Under the pieces are notes generated by a model. It was not told where the DNA came from. It worked only from the letters and a program-made list of their open reading frames with translations, and did no database searches. A program made the translations under genes and the position numbers. A stretch of 64,000 nt of DNA from Halolamina litorea (GTDB lineage Archaea; Halobacteriota; Halobacteria; Halobacteriales; Haloferacaceae): the NCBI RefSeq assembly GCF_026616205.1, contig NZ_JANHGR010000001.1, positions 868,001-932,000 of the forward strand, read 5' to 3'. This document shows positions 42,959-51,897 of this stretch, piece after piece (positions within the stretch are counted from its first letter, which is position 1; each line of letters starts with the position of its first letter).

Positions 42959-44128
42959 TCAGTTCACGTCCTGCAGCTGCTCGCGGGAGGGGCCGCGACC
43001 GGCGCCCTCGCCGCCGGCGTAGATCTGGGGGGACTCCACCCCAGTCACGACGATCATCGTCCGCATCCGACCCTCGATCTCCTCGTCGACGGAGGTCCCC
43101 CAGATGATCCGGGCGTCGGGGTCGATCCGGTCGTAGATCTCCTCGACGACGCCCTCGGCCTCGCCGATGGACATGTCCGAGCCGCCGGTGACGTTGACCA
43201 GCGCCGAGTTCGCCCCGGAGATGTCCACGTCCAACAGCGGCGACCGGAGCGCGGACTGCACCGAGTCCTCGGCTTTCTCCTCGGTGTCGGACTCGCCCAG
43301 CCCGATCATGGCGACGCCACCCTTCTCCATGACGGTCCGAACGTCGGCGAAGTCGAGGTTGACCAGCCCGGGCTTGGTGATGAGTTCGGTGATTCCCTTC
43401 ACCGAGCGCATCAGCACCTCGTCGGAGACCTTGAACGCCTGCTTGACCGGGAGCTTGCCCACGGCGTCAAGGAGGCGGTCGTTGGGCACGACGATCACGG
43501 TGTCGGAGACGTCACGGAGCCGTTCGAGGCCGGCCTCGGCGTTGGTCCGTCGGACCTCACCCTCGGCGGTGAACGGCGTCGTCACGATGGAGATGGTCAG
43601 CGCGCCCGCGGCCTGTGCGGCCTTGGCGACGACGGGCGCCGAGCCGGTCCCGGTGCCGCCGCCGAGCCCGGCGGTGACAAAGACCATGTCCGAGCCGGCG
43701 ATGGAGTCCTTGATCTCCTCTTGGGACTCGATGGCTGCCTCTTCCCCGACCTGCGGGAGCGACCCCGCACCGCGGCCCTGGGTCTTCTCCTTGCCCATCA
43801 GGATCTTGGTGTCGGCCTCGATGGAGACGAGGTGCTGCACGTCGGTGTTCGCTGCGACCAGCTTCGCGCCGTGAATCCCCTCCTCGTGCATGCGGTTGAC
43901 GGTGTTCCCGCCGGCACCCCCACAACCGACGACCGTGATGTTGGTCTTCAGGTCCTGCAGGACCTCCTGAAGCTGCTCGTCGGTCATCTTCCCCGAAGCG
44001 GGAGTGTCGCCGCCGGTGTCAACGTCGGCGTCGGGCTCGGCAGCCCCCTCATCATCGGCCGTCGGCTCCGGTTCCCCGCTGCCTTCGCCTTCGGCCTCGT
44101 CGATTGCCTCTTCTACGATGGAGTCCAT
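42959..44128 (-). CDS. ftsZ1: Cell division protein FtsZ1
   Basis: 389 residues. The GTP-binding glycines are in [20 protein letters not shown] (about 148-167), with [16 protein letters not shown] at the N-terminus of the GTPase domain and the T7-loop in [21 protein letters not shown] 48-residue acidic N-terminal extension precedes the domain. Adjacency to secE-spt5 is the position I remember for ftsZ1 (HVO_0717) in Haloferax. FtsZ1 builds the cytokinetic scaffold together with FtsZ2. The C-terminus DVN lacks the long tail of FtsZ2. Confidence 0.93.
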   Translation of the reverse strand: MDSIVEEAIDEAEGEGSGEPEPTADDEGAAEPDADVDTGGDTPASGKMTDEQLQEVLQDLKTNITVVGCGGAGGNTVNRMHEEGIHGAKLVAANTDVQHLVSIEADTKILMGKEKTQGRGAGSLPQVGEEAAIESQEEIKDSIAGSDMVFVTAGLGGGTGTGSAPVVAKAAQAAGALTISIVTTPFTAEGEVRRTNAEAGLERLRDVSDTVIVVPNDRLLDAVGKLPVKQAFKVSDEVLMRSVKGITELITKPGLVNLDFADVRTVMEKGGVAMIGLGESDTEEKAEDSVQSALRSPLLDVDISGANSALVNVTGGSDMSIGEAEGVVEEIYDRIDPDARIIWGTSVDEEIEGRMRTMIVVTGVESPQIYAGGEGAGRGPSREQLQDVN

Positions 44129-44206
44129 TTGCTCGTGGCTATACAGTGGAGCCTATTCATCTTTCTCCCTTTCCGGTGGTTCTCGCCACCATCGGTAGGA
44201 TCCCCC

Positions 44207-45547
44207 TTACTCGACGGGGAACCGCTCCTCGCGTTCGCTGTGGACGGCTGTCGGCGGAATCAGTTCGCCGTCGACCTCGACTGACTCCCCACTGGAGAGC
44301 ATCCCCATCTTCGGCCCCTCGGGGATCCCCAACTTCCGCGCCTTCTCCGGGTCGAACGCGTTCTCGCGGGCGACGACGGCGCCGTCGTCGACGCTGACGC
44401 TGTCGTAGTCGGTCCGCAGGATCGCCGCGAGATCGTCGATCAGGTCGTCGTAGGCCTCGGCGTCCGGGATGGCCGCTGCCCCGTTCGCCCGCGTGCCGTT
44501 CTCGATGGTGTCGAACGCGACCGTGGCAGCGTCGACGGCCGCCCGCGTCGCCTCGGCGTCGACGTTCTGGGCGGCCGCGAGCAGGTCGTCCGGCAGGTCC
44601 ACGCGCTCCCAGTCGCCCTCCGCGTCGGGAACGACCGAGCCGAAGCGCAGTCCGTCGTCGACGGTGGCGACCCCGGACTCCAGTTCCCGGACCAGCCCCA
44701 GCGGGCGGTCGCCGACCGTCCGGACCCACGTCTCGCTGACGACCCGGTAGCCCATCTCCTCGACCGCATCGGCCACCTCCGAGTGCTCACCGTCCAGCAG
44801 CGCGTGGGTCGCGCCGCTGCGTCCGAACGCCGCACGGAGCGTCTCGCGCGCGGCGTCAGTCCGCGGGTGGCCCAGTTCGTCCAACTGCCAGTCGCTGGCG
44901 ATGTGCCCGACGGCCCACGGCGTCTCCTGTACGACGCGGCCGAACCGCGGCGCGTAGTGGCCGCCGCCGATCCCGACCAGTTGTCGCTCGCGGTGGGCAG
45001 GCACCCCACGAAGCGAAAGCACGGCCTGTGCGACCGCGCGGGCACCGGCAGGGTCGTCCCACTGCTCGTCGCCGCTTCCCAACTCCGCGAACAGCGAGGG
45101 GGTGTCGAGTGCAGTCGGGCCGTGGTGGGTTCCCTCGACAGCCACGTCGTAGCCTTCGGGGGCGTGTGCCGACAGCGCGCCGAGGTACGCCGAGAGCGCG
45201 CTCGGGGCGGCCTCGGCGAGGTCGCCGTCCTCGCCGCCGTACTCCGCCTCGCCGAAGTTACCGGTGAAGTGGCCCGTCAGGAGCGCGCCGGTCTCCCCGG
45301 AGTGCCGGGAGACGAAGACGAGCAGGCGCGGCGCCTCGCTGAACGCCGGCGCGGGGTCGTCCAGATGGATGTGGAGTTCGTCGAACTCCCGGACTTCGAA
45401 GGGGCCGTCGCGGTAGTAGGTGCCGCCGCCGTCGGCATCCGGTCGATCGGGGTCCTCGTGTTCGGTCCAGTCGGCGCGGGCGAACAGCTGCTCGCCGATG
45501 TGGAGCGAGGCTCTGTCGGCCCGCGAGACGACGATGCCGATAGTCAT
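44207..45547 (-). CDS. dtdA: D-aminoacyl-tRNA deacylase (DTD2 type) with C-terminal extension
   Basis: 446 residues. The conserved core (1-270) shows [39 protein letters not shown] and [13 protein letters not shown], the DTD2/GEK1 active-site segments. It removes D-amino acids mischarged onto tRNA. The remaining about 170 residues are a haloarchaeal extension with [20 protein letters not shown] and [15 protein letters not shown]. Euryarchaeal DTD2 proteins outside haloarchaea are shorter, as far as I recall. The gene is followed on the minus strand by ftsZ1 with 78 bases between. Confidence 0.92.
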   Translation of the reverse strand: MTIGIVVSRADRASLHIGEQLFARADWTEHEDPDRPDADGGGTYYRDGPFEVREFDELHIHLDDPAPAFSEAPRLLVFVSRHSGETGALLTGHFTGNFGEAEYGGEDGDLAEAAPSALSAYLGALSAHAPEGYDVAVEGTHHGPTALDTPSLFAELGSGDEQWDDPAGARAVAQAVLSLRGVPAHRERQLVGIGGGHYAPRFGRVVQETPWAVGHIASDWQLDELGHPRTDAARETLRAAFGRSGATHALLDGEHSEVADAVEEMGYRVVSETWVRTVGDRPLGLVRELESGVATVDDGLRFGSVVPDAEGDWERVDLPDDLLAAAQNVDAEATRAAVDAATVAFDTIENGTRANGAAAIPDAEAYDDLIDDLAAILRTDYDSVSVDDGAVVARENAFDPEKARKLGIPEGPKMGMLSSGESVEVDGELIPPTAVHSEREERFPVE

Positions 45548-45661
45548 GGCTGGGACTCGGCCGGCGCCGGGGAAGTAGCCGTCGGCTCCGGCGTAGGGGT
45601 CGACCTACCCCCCGCGATGCTGGCGCGAGGTTTTTTCCGGCCCGCACGCCCCACCCCACCC

Positions 45662-46477
45662 ATGGACGTCTACGGCCTGATCGGCAACCCCGTCGAACAC
45701 TCGCTCTCGCCGCCGATGCACGAGGCCGCCTACGAGGCGCTCTCGCTGGACGCGCGGTACGTCACGCTGGAAGCCGACCCCGACCGGATCGGGGCCGCCG
45801 TCGAGGGCGCCGACGCGTTGGGCGTCGCCGGACTCAACGTCACGGTGCCGTTCAAACAGGACGTGCTGGCCCACGTCCACCCTACGGAGACGGCCGCGGC
45901 TGTCGGCGCGGTGAACACGATCACGTTCGCTGGCGACGGCACCACCCCTGAGGGCCACAACACCGACGTAGAGGGTGTCGTCCGCGCGTTCGCCCACCAC
46001 GATGTGCCGATAGAGGGGCGCTCGGCGGTCGTCGTCGGCGCCGGTGGGGCGGGCCGGGCAGCGACCTACGCGCTCGCCGACGCCGGCGCCGACGTGTTCG
46101 TCTCCAACCGGACCGTCGAACGTGCCGAGGCGTTAGCGGACGATTTCGAAGGCCTCGGCGTTGAAGGAGGCGGCCTTGACGCGCTTGAAGACCGGCTCCC
46201 CGAGGCGGACCTCCTCGTCAACGCGACCAGCGTGGGGATGGAAGACCCGGACACCTCGCCGGTCCCGGCCGAGCTCCTGCACGACGGGCTCGCGGTGTTA
46301 GACGCCGTCTACACGCCGCTCCGGACCAAGCTCCTCCGGGAGGCGGCCGCGGCGGGGGCAGAAACGGTCGACGGCGCGTGGATGTTGCTGTTTCAGGGGG
46401 TCGCCGCGTTCGAACGCTGGACCGGCGTCGAGGCCCCCGTCGCCGTGATGAACGAGGCGCTCCGCGACCGCCTCTGA
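45662..46477 (+). CDS. aroE: Shikimate dehydrogenase
   Basis: 271 residues. Substrate lobe: [18 protein letters not shown] and the catalytic Lys in [14 protein letters not shown]; Asp in [14 protein letters not shown] lobe: [17 protein letters not shown]-terminal [15 protein letters not shown] completes the family. Reduces 3-dehydroshikimate to shikimate on the way to chorismate. The GTTTTTTCC at about 45629-45637 is the likely TATA box. Long in-frame upstream starts are inside the opposing dtdA gene. Confidence 0.96.
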   Translation: MDVYGLIGNPVEHSLSPPMHEAAYEALSLDARYVTLEADPDRIGAAVEGADALGVAGLNVTVPFKQDVLAHVHPTETAAAVGAVNTITFAGDGTTPEGHNTDVEGVVRAFAHHDVPIEGRSAVVVGAGGAGRAATYALADAGADVFVSNRTVERAEALADDFEGLGVEGGGLDALEDRLPEADLLVNATSVGMEDPDTSPVPAELLHDGLAVLDAVYTPLRTKLLREAAAAGAETVDGAWMLLFQGVAAFERWTGVEAPVAVMNEALRDRL

Positions 46478-46560
46478 GGCCCGGAACCGGCCGTTTGACA
46501 CCCGAACCGACCGAGGGCGACGCTGCCTTTTTACCACCGGGGGTCATCTTCCGCGACAGT

Positions 46561-47367
46561 ATGGTACTGCGGAAGCTCAAACGGCTCCTCGGGTTGGAGT
46601 CCAGTGATGACGGGGGACGCTCCGAGCGCGACGTGACGGTACAGCAGGAGCGCCCGGACCCCGACGCCGAGAACGAGGCGGCGGTCAAAGGGGTCGACGA
46701 CGAGGAGGACGGGGAGGACGAGGAACCGGCAGCGGCCGGCACCGACGCCGCCGCGTCCACGGGGTCGCTCGTCGACGAGGCCGAGGCGACGGAAGAGCCC
46801 GAGGGTCGGGCCGAACCGGCCGAGGCTGCCGCCCCGGAGGGCCAGGACGAATCGACCGATTCGGCGGCGACCGAGGCCGACGACGCCGAAACGGAAGCTG
46901 ACGTCGACGACGATGCGGAGGCCGACGACGACGAGGACGCCGAGCCGGTCGCCGCCGGCACGGACGCCGACGCCTCCACGGAGTCGCTCGTCGACGAGGA
47001 GGAGGCCCAGTCCGAGCCGTCCGGACGAGCCGAGCCAGCGGAGGCCGCAGGCCCCGACGCAGAGGACGAGTCGACCGACGTGTCGGAGGCCGACGCCGAC
47101 GTGGACGAACCCGACGCGGAGAAGACTGTCGAGGACGAGATCGCCGAGGCCGAAGCCGAGGAGGGAGCCGACGAGGCCGACGCCGACGACGGCGTCCCCG
47201 TCGACGAGATCAAAGGGATCGGCCCGGCCTACTCCGAGCGCCTCGCCGAGATCGGGATCGAGACGGTCGCTGCGCTCGCGGCCGCCGACGCCGCCGACGT
47301 GGCCGAGCGAACGACGGTCCCCGAGAAGACCGTCCAGAAGTGGATAGACCGCGCGAACGACGCCTGA
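46561..47367 (+). CDS. Acidic protein with tandem repeat and C-terminal helix-hairpin-helix
   Basis: 268 residues. The N-terminus MVLRKLKRLLGLESSDD is a short basic/hydrophobic helix. The middle (54-173) has two 47-residue repeats (residues 54-100 and 127-173, about three-quarters identical) rich in Glu/Asp/Ala, with AAGTDA and GRAEPAEAA in both. The C-terminus (about 213-268) is a helix-hairpin-helix, VPVDEIKGIGPAYSERLAEI, then WIDRAND. Such HhH domains occur in DNA polymerase/topoisomerase accessory proteins and bind DNA non-specifically. It may be a nucleoid-associated or membrane-associated DNA-binding protein. Confidence 0.82.
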   Translation: MVLRKLKRLLGLESSDDGGRSERDVTVQQERPDPDAENEAAVKGVDDEEDGEDEEPAAAGTDAAASTGSLVDEAEATEEPEGRAEPAEAAAPEGQDESTDSAATEADDAETEADVDDDAEADDDEDAEPVAAGTDADASTESLVDEEEAQSEPSGRAEPAEAAGPDAEDESTDVSEADADVDEPDAEKTVEDEIAEAEAEEGADEADADDGVPVDEIKGIGPAYSERLAEIGIETVAALAAADAADVAERTTVPEKTVQKWIDRANDA

Positions 47368-47412
47368 GCCGAACCCGCTCGTTTTTAGCGCCCTGCCGCC
47401 GACTGTGCAGCC

Positions 47413-49056
47413 ATGACTGACACCACGGTGGTTACCGCGCCCGAGCGCTTCCACGCCGTGGCTGCCGACGCCCCGGCGGGCGCTCGCGTGCCCGTCGAGA
47501 TCACGACCGTCGTCGACGACCCCTTCGACGCCTATCGCCGCGCCCGCGGCGAGCGCGGCGGCGCTTTCCTCGAAACGACCGGCGGCCAAGAGGGCTGGAG
47601 CTACTTCGGCGTCGAGCCGATCGACTTCCTCACCGCCTCGCCGGACGCCGTCCTCGCCGAGAACTGGTGGAGCGACGAACCGGACCGTGGCTTCGGCGCC
47701 AAGCGATCCGAGAGCCTCGCCGCCCTCGACGGCCTGCTCGACGGCGAGTCGCTCGTCCGCGGCGACTGTGACGTGCCCTACCCCTGTGGCGCCATCGGCT
47801 GGCTCTCCTACGACATCGCGCGGGAGTTGGAGTCCTTCCCCGAGGACGGCGCGGAGGACGAGGCCGGCCACCGCGGGCTTCCACGGCTCCAGATCGGCGT
47901 CTACGACTGCCTCGCGGCCTGGAAGGAGCCCCACGACGGCGAGGTCACGCTGCGTATCAACGCCTGTCCAGAGATCCCGGAGGGCGCCGGCGAGGCCGAA
48001 CTCGACGCCTGCTACGACCGCGGGCTGGCGAAAGCCTGTGAACTCGGGCGGCAGGCCCACGTGGGGGACCCCGATGTCGGTCCCGCGCCCGTCGAGACCG
48101 ACGAAGCCCGGTTCCGGAGCACCTGCGGGCGCGAGCAGTTCCGCGAGCGCGTGCGCCGCGTGAAGGAGTACGTCCGGGAGGGCGACACGTTTCAGGCGAA
48201 CGTCTCCCAGCGCCTCGCCGCCCCCGCGGCGGTCCACCCCGTCGACGCCTACGACGCGCTCCGAGAGGTCAACCCAGCACCCTACTCCGGCCTGCTGGAG
48301 TTCCGCGGCGTCGATCTGGTAAGTGCGAGCCCCGAACTCCTGCTCGACCGCGAGGGTGACAGCCTGCTCACGGAACCGATCGCCGGCACGCGCCCCCGCG
48401 GCGACACCGACGAGGCGGACGCCGCGCTCGCCGACGACCTCCGGACCGACGAGAAGGAGCGCGCCGAGCACGCGATGCTCGTCGACTTGGAGCGCAACGA
48501 CCTCGGGAAGGTCAGTGCCTACGGCTCCGTCGAGGTAACGGAGTACCGTCGGATCGACCGCTACGCCGAGGTGATGCACCTCGTCTCGTTGGTCGAGGGG
48601 CGACTCCGCGAGGACGGCACGCTCGCCGACGCCGTCGCGGCGACGTTCCCCGGCGGCACCATCACCGGCGCGCCCAAGCCGCGGACGATGGAGATAATCG
48701 ACGAACTCGAACGCCGCCGACGCGGCCCCTACACCGGCAGTATGGGGATGTTCGGCTTCGACGGGCGAGCGACGCTCAACATCGTCATCCGAACCCTCGT
48801 CCGCCACGCCGCGGAGTACCACCTCAGCGTCGGCGCCGGGATCGTCCACGACTCCGAACCGGACGCCGAGTACGAGGAGACCCTCGCGAAGGCGAAGGGG
48901 CTGATCCGAGCGGTCGACACCGCGTTGGAGCAGGGCCACCTCGAAGTGGCCGACGAGCCGGCCGACGGTGACGCTGATCCCGCTGCTGACACAGGCGACG
49001 GCTCCGCCGCTGCGGAGGCCGGCGACCGACGCGCCCCCGAAGAGGTGGACCGATGA
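47413..49056 (+). CDS. pabB: Chorismate-utilising enzyme, component I (PabB-like; TrpE-type motif)
   Basis: 547 residues, chorismate-binding MST family. Conserved segments: ANVSQRLAAPAAVHP, NPAPYSGLLEF, LVSASPELLL, the signature TEPIAGTRPRG (about 319-329), EHAMLVDLERNDLGKVS, FPGGTITGAPKPRTMEII and SVGAGIVHDSEPDAEYEET. With the amidotransferase and lyase genes following at ATGA overlaps, aminodeoxychorismate synthase component I is the likely role. However, PIAGT has Ala where E. coli PabB has the Lys of PIKGT, which is the anthranilate-synthase residue. A C-terminal 60-residue acidic tail is extra. Confidence 0.85.
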   Translation: MTDTTVVTAPERFHAVAADAPAGARVPVEITTVVDDPFDAYRRARGERGGAFLETTGGQEGWSYFGVEPIDFLTASPDAVLAENWWSDEPDRGFGAKRSESLAALDGLLDGESLVRGDCDVPYPCGAIGWLSYDIARELESFPEDGAEDEAGHRGLPRLQIGVYDCLAAWKEPHDGEVTLRINACPEIPEGAGEAELDACYDRGLAKACELGRQAHVGDPDVGPAPVETDEARFRSTCGREQFRERVRRVKEYVREGDTFQANVSQRLAAPAAVHPVDAYDALREVNPAPYSGLLEFRGVDLVSASPELLLDREGDSLLTEPIAGTRPRGDTDEADAALADDLRTDEKERAEHAMLVDLERNDLGKVSAYGSVEVTEYRRIDRYAEVMHLVSLVEGRLREDGTLADAVAATFPGGTITGAPKPRTMEIIDELERRRRGPYTGSMGMFGFDGRATLNIVIRTLVRHAAEYHLSVGAGIVHDSEPDAEYEETLAKAKGLIRAVDTALEQGHLEVADEPADGDADPAADTGDGSAAAEAGDRRAPEEVDR

Positions 49057-49652
49057 GCGGGCCGCAGATCCTCGTGATCGACAACTACGACTCGTTCGTC
49101 TACAACCTCGTGCAGTACGTCGGCGAGGCCGTGCAGTCGACGAACGGGGAGGTCACGGTCCGGCGGAACGACGCCGTCAACGCTCGGGAGATCAGGCAGT
49201 TAGCGCCGGACGGCATCGTCGTCTCGCCGGGGCCGGGGACGCCGGCGGAAGCGGGCGTCTCGATGGACGTGTTCGACCTCGACTACCCGACGCTGGGTGT
49301 CTGTCTCGGTCACCAGGCGCTGTGTGCGAACAACGGCGCGCCGGTCGGCCACGCGGACGCGGTCGTCCACGGCAAACCCTCACGGATCTCCCACGACGGC
49401 GAGGGGGTGTTCGACGGGCTTCCGGAGGGTATCCGGGTCGGCCGCTACCACTCGCTGGCGGTCGAGCGTGACGCCATTCCCGACACCCTCGTGGAGACGG
49501 CGACGACCGACGACGAGGACGTGGTGATGGCGGTTCGCCACCGCGAGAAACCCCACGTCGGCGTGCAGTTCCACCCCGAGAGCATCCTGACCGAACACGG
49601 GAAGGCGATGGTCCGGAACTTCCTGATGATCTGCCGGGAGTGGGAGCGATGA
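49053..49652 (+). CDS. pabA: Glutamine amidotransferase subunit (PabA/TrpG type)
   Basis: 199 residues. Class I glutaminase: LVIDNYDSFVYNLVQYVGE at the start, nucleophile Cys in LGVCLGHQAL, and the His-Glu pair in VGVQFHPESILTEHG. It delivers ammonia to the chorismate-binding partner encoded upstream. ATG overlaps the upstream stop (ATGA) and its own stop overlaps the next ATG, so the three proteins are likely made in matched amounts. Confidence 0.93.
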   Translation: MSGPQILVIDNYDSFVYNLVQYVGEAVQSTNGEVTVRRNDAVNAREIRQLAPDGIVVSPGPGTPAEAGVSMDVFDLDYPTLGVCLGHQALCANNGAPVGHADAVVHGKPSRISHDGEGVFDGLPEGIRVGRYHSLAVERDAIPDTLVETATTDDEDVVMAVRHREKPHVGVQFHPESILTEHGKAMVRNFLMICREWER

Positions 49653-50521
49653 CCGAGGAACGCCGGTACCACGTCGACGGGCAGCTTCTCCCCGCGAGCG
49701 AGGCGTCGGTCTCCGTCGAGGACCGGGGGTTCCAGTACGGCGACGCGGCGTTCGAGACGATGCGGGCCTACGGCGGTGAGCTGTTCGAGTGGGGAAGTCA
49801 CGCCGCCCGGCTCGAGGGGACCTGTGAGGTGCTCGCGCTCGACCACGGGCTCTCGCGGGCCGACCTCTACGAGCGGGTCCACGAGACCCTCGACGCCAAC
49901 GGGTTCGACGACGCCTACGTCAAACTCTCGATATCCCGGGGCGTTCAGCCCGGGAAGCTCGACCCCCAGCCCGAGGTTGACCCGACGGTCGTCGTCTACG
50001 TCAAGCCGCTGCCCCGCGGCGGCGTCGACGGCGAGCCAGTCTGGGACGGCCCGGCGACGCTCCGGACGGTCTCGACCCGGCGGGTTCCCGACGCGGCGAT
50101 TCCCGCGCGGGCGAAGACCCACAACTACCTCAACGGCATCCTCGCACGCCTCGAACTCCGGGGGACCGACGCCGACGAGGCGCTCATGCTCGACGGCTCG
50201 GGGTCGGTCGCGGAGGGTGCGACGAGCAACGTCTTCGCCGTCGACGGCGACGGGCTTCTGACGCCGCCGCTCTCCGGGCCGGTGCTGCCGGGGATCACGC
50301 GGGAGACGGTGCTCGACATCGCCGCCGAGGAGGGGATTCCGATCCGCGAGGCGACCGTCGGGCCGGACGCGCTCCAGCGGGCGGACGAACTGTTCGTCAC
50401 GAACTCGACCTGGGAGGTCCGGCCCGTCGACGCTCTCGACGGGACGACCATCGGCGGCGGCCCGGTGACGGAGCTACTGGCACGGAGCTACCGCCAGCGT
50501 ATCGAGGACCGGTTCTACTAG
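49649..50521 (+). CDS. pabC: Class IV aminotransferase/aminodeoxychorismate lyase
   Basis: 290 residues, fold-type IV PLP enzyme. It has VSVEDRGFQYGDAAFETMR, the PLP Lys in IPARAKTHNYLNGILARLE, and EGATSNVFAVDG. The family includes branched-chain aminotransferase and PabC. Operon position after pabB and pabA points to 4-amino-4-deoxychorismate lyase (pyruvate release to give p-aminobenzoate). Its stop overlaps the opposing small membrane gene by four bases. Confidence 0.9.
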   Translation: MTEERRYHVDGQLLPASEASVSVEDRGFQYGDAAFETMRAYGGELFEWGSHAARLEGTCEVLALDHGLSRADLYERVHETLDANGFDDAYVKLSISRGVQPGKLDPQPEVDPTVVVYVKPLPRGGVDGEPVWDGPATLRTVSTRRVPDAAIPARAKTHNYLNGILARLELRGTDADEALMLDGSGSVAEGATSNVFAVDGDGLLTPPLSGPVLPGITRETVLDIAAEEGIPIREATVGPDALQRADELFVTNSTWEVRPVDALDGTTIGGGPVTELLARSYRQRIEDRFY

Positions 50522-50667
50522 GTCGCGGCCATGACGATCACCACGAGCGCGTAGACGAGCACCAGCAGTACCGCGGCGATCACGAACTTGAGCACGCGGC
50601 CGTCCTCGGTCGGCGTCTCGCCCTCGGGGAGGCTGTCGTCGTAGAGTTCGCCGTCGTCCTCGCTCAT
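50518..50667 (-). CDS. Small single-pass membrane protein (49 aa)
   Basis: 49 residues: acidic N-terminus MSEDDGELYDDSLPEGETP and one C-terminal helix VLKFVIAAVLLVLVYALVVI ending in MAAT. ATG at 50667. Supported by helix and charge pattern and the 4-base convergent overlap with pabC. A longer in-frame start reads into the Rieske gene in an unlikely Ser/Thr/Pro-rich composition. Confidence 0.75.
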   Translation of the reverse strand: MSEDDGELYDDSLPEGETPTEDGRVLKFVIAAVLLVLVYALVVIVMAAT

Positions 50668-50713
50668 TACCCGAAAGAGGGGACACGCGGGTATCAATCC
50701 GTCCTTCGTGGCC

Positions 50714-51139
50714 TCAGAAGTCGAACGGCGAGTCGCTCGTGGGGTCTTCCGCCCCGCCGTCGTGGTCGCTTCCTCCGAGATGGTCGAACGTGTAGGCGTC
50801 GTCGTCGAGCAGCACGTCGCCGTCGACGGTTCGAACGTCGAGGGCGTCGAGCGCATCGCCCTCGCAGGGGCCTGCGGTGCAGCGGCCGCTGTCGCACTCG
50901 AAGGTGGCGCCGTGTTGCCGACAGAGGATCAGGCCGTTCCGGATGTCGGCGCCGTCGCCGCGGTCCAGGGACACGCCGGGCCAGTGTTGGCAGTAGTTGA
51001 GCCATCCCTCGACGCCGCCGTCGGTTCGGACGAGGATCGCTTCGCGCTGCTGGCCGCCCTTGCGGTCGCGGACGGTGAAGAGGAGACTCCCTCCCTCCGG
51101 GACCGAGTCGGCGTCGGTGATCCGCTCGCCGTCAGTCAT
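50714..51139 (-). CDS. Rieske [2Fe-2S] protein
   Basis: 141 residues. The cluster motifs are C-x-H in NYCQHWPGVSLD and C-x2-H in LILCRQHGATFE, separated by 19 residues, then a Cys-rich segment (SGRCTAGPCEG) and acidic tail. No signal peptide or membrane anchor, so it is a soluble ferredoxin-like Rieske protein, as in dioxygenase or nitrite-reductase small-subunit domains. The partner oxidoreductase is unknown. Confidence 0.9.
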   Translation of the reverse strand: MTDGERITDADSVPEGGSLLFTVRDRKGGQQREAILVRTDGGVEGWLNYCQHWPGVSLDRGDGADIRNGLILCRQHGATFECDSGRCTAGPCEGDALDALDVRTVDGDVLLDDDAYTFDHLGGSDHDGGAEDPTSDSPFDF

Positions 51140-51307
51140 CGGCGCCGATAGCCGGCCGGCAGTAAAGAGGGGTTCGGGTCCGTAGAGGGATCGAAGTAGG
51201 CGTCGACGGCACGCTCTCGGGAGATGTCGTCGAACGCAGATTGAGGGTCGCTATATCCCCGCCGACGGAGTCACGGCTCGTGGGTCGTGATCGTCGGCAG
51301 GAGAATA
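51140..51307. other. Intergenic region without a recognised gene
   Basis: These 168 bases lie between the start of the Rieske gene and the 3' end of the initiator tRNA. CGCTATATCC near 51250-51260 is TATA-like but drives nothing obvious. The tRNA promoter lies on the other side (CCTTAACCG on the minus strand, about 51403-51411, some 25 bases before the tRNA). Confidence 0.4.
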
Positions 51308-51382
51308 TAGCGGGAGGTAGATTTGAACTACCGATCTCCGGGTTATGAGCCCGGCGGAATCTCCTGGCTATCCCATCCCGCT
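51308..51382 (-). tRNA. Initiator tRNA-Met(CAU)
   Basis: 75 nt, no intron. Acceptor stem AGCGGGA/TCCCGCT with A1-U72 and discriminator A. Anticodon stem CCGGG/CCCGG gives three consecutive G-C pairs next to loop CTCATAA; anticodon CAU at 51345-51347. These are the marks of an archaeal initiator tRNA. T loop TTCAAAT. The terminal CCA is not encoded. Confidence 0.96.
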
Positions 51383-51450
51383 ACCTGTACCAACTGGCGT
51401 TCGACGGTTAAGGGTTCTGATTCGGTCGTCGTCTCGTGGTTTCGGCCACC

Positions 51451-51897
51451 TTACTCCGTGGTCACACGCCACGTGAACAGGCTCTCGGCCACGTAGTTGA
51501 CGACCATCCCGACGCCGATGCCGCCGACCTTCGAAACGACGAACCACGCGTCCAGTCCCGCGAGGGTCCACTCGACACCGAAGGCCCGGTAGAGCAGGCT
51601 GAACGTCCCGAGTTGGACGAGGATGCCGCCGATACGGACGAGGTTCGAGCGGGCCAGCCGTCGCAGCCCCGCCGCGAGGCCGTCGACGCCCCGCTCGGCG
51701 AACGTCCAGTTGTCGTTGAGCAGGAACATCACCACGACGGCGACTTCGATGCCGACGAACACCGCGAGTTCGGGGTAGACGCCGAGTTCACGCATCCCCG
51801 TCGAGACCGCGAGGTCGAACGCCGCGCCGACGACGCCGACGGAGACGAACTGGCCGAACCGTTCGGGGGCGACCAGTTCGTCGGGCAGCAGTCTCAC
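51451..51897 (-). CDS. GtrA-like membrane protein
   Basis: 148 residues with four membrane helices (about 18-38, 42-62, 78-98, 112-135), the GtrA family layout, including FLLNDNWTFAERG and MVVNYVAESLFTWRV. GtrA proteins help move polyprenyl-phosphate-linked sugars across the membrane. The GTG at 51897 overlaps the stop of the upstream GT2 gene (GTGA), which indicates coupled expression. The longer frame (to 52248) is read inside the GT2 gene and rejected. Confidence 0.87.
   Translation of the reverse strand: MRLLPDELVAPERFGQFVSVGVVGAAFDLAVSTGMRELGVYPELAVFVGIEVAVVVMFLLNDNWTFAERGVDGLAAGLRRLARSNLVRIGGILVQLGTFSLLYRAFGVEWTLAGLDAWFVVSKVGGIGVGMVVNYVAESLFTWRVTTE

Noticed and set aside
46531-48939. 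802-residue antisense frame over the HhH and pabB genes
   Set aside because: Both sense genes have clear family motifs; the antisense protein is Gly/Val/Arg-rich with none.
51250-51300. Regulatory hairpin GTCACG...CGTGAT upstream of the initiator tRNA
   Set aside because: Only 5 of 6 positions pair and no T tract follows; not distinguishable from chance.
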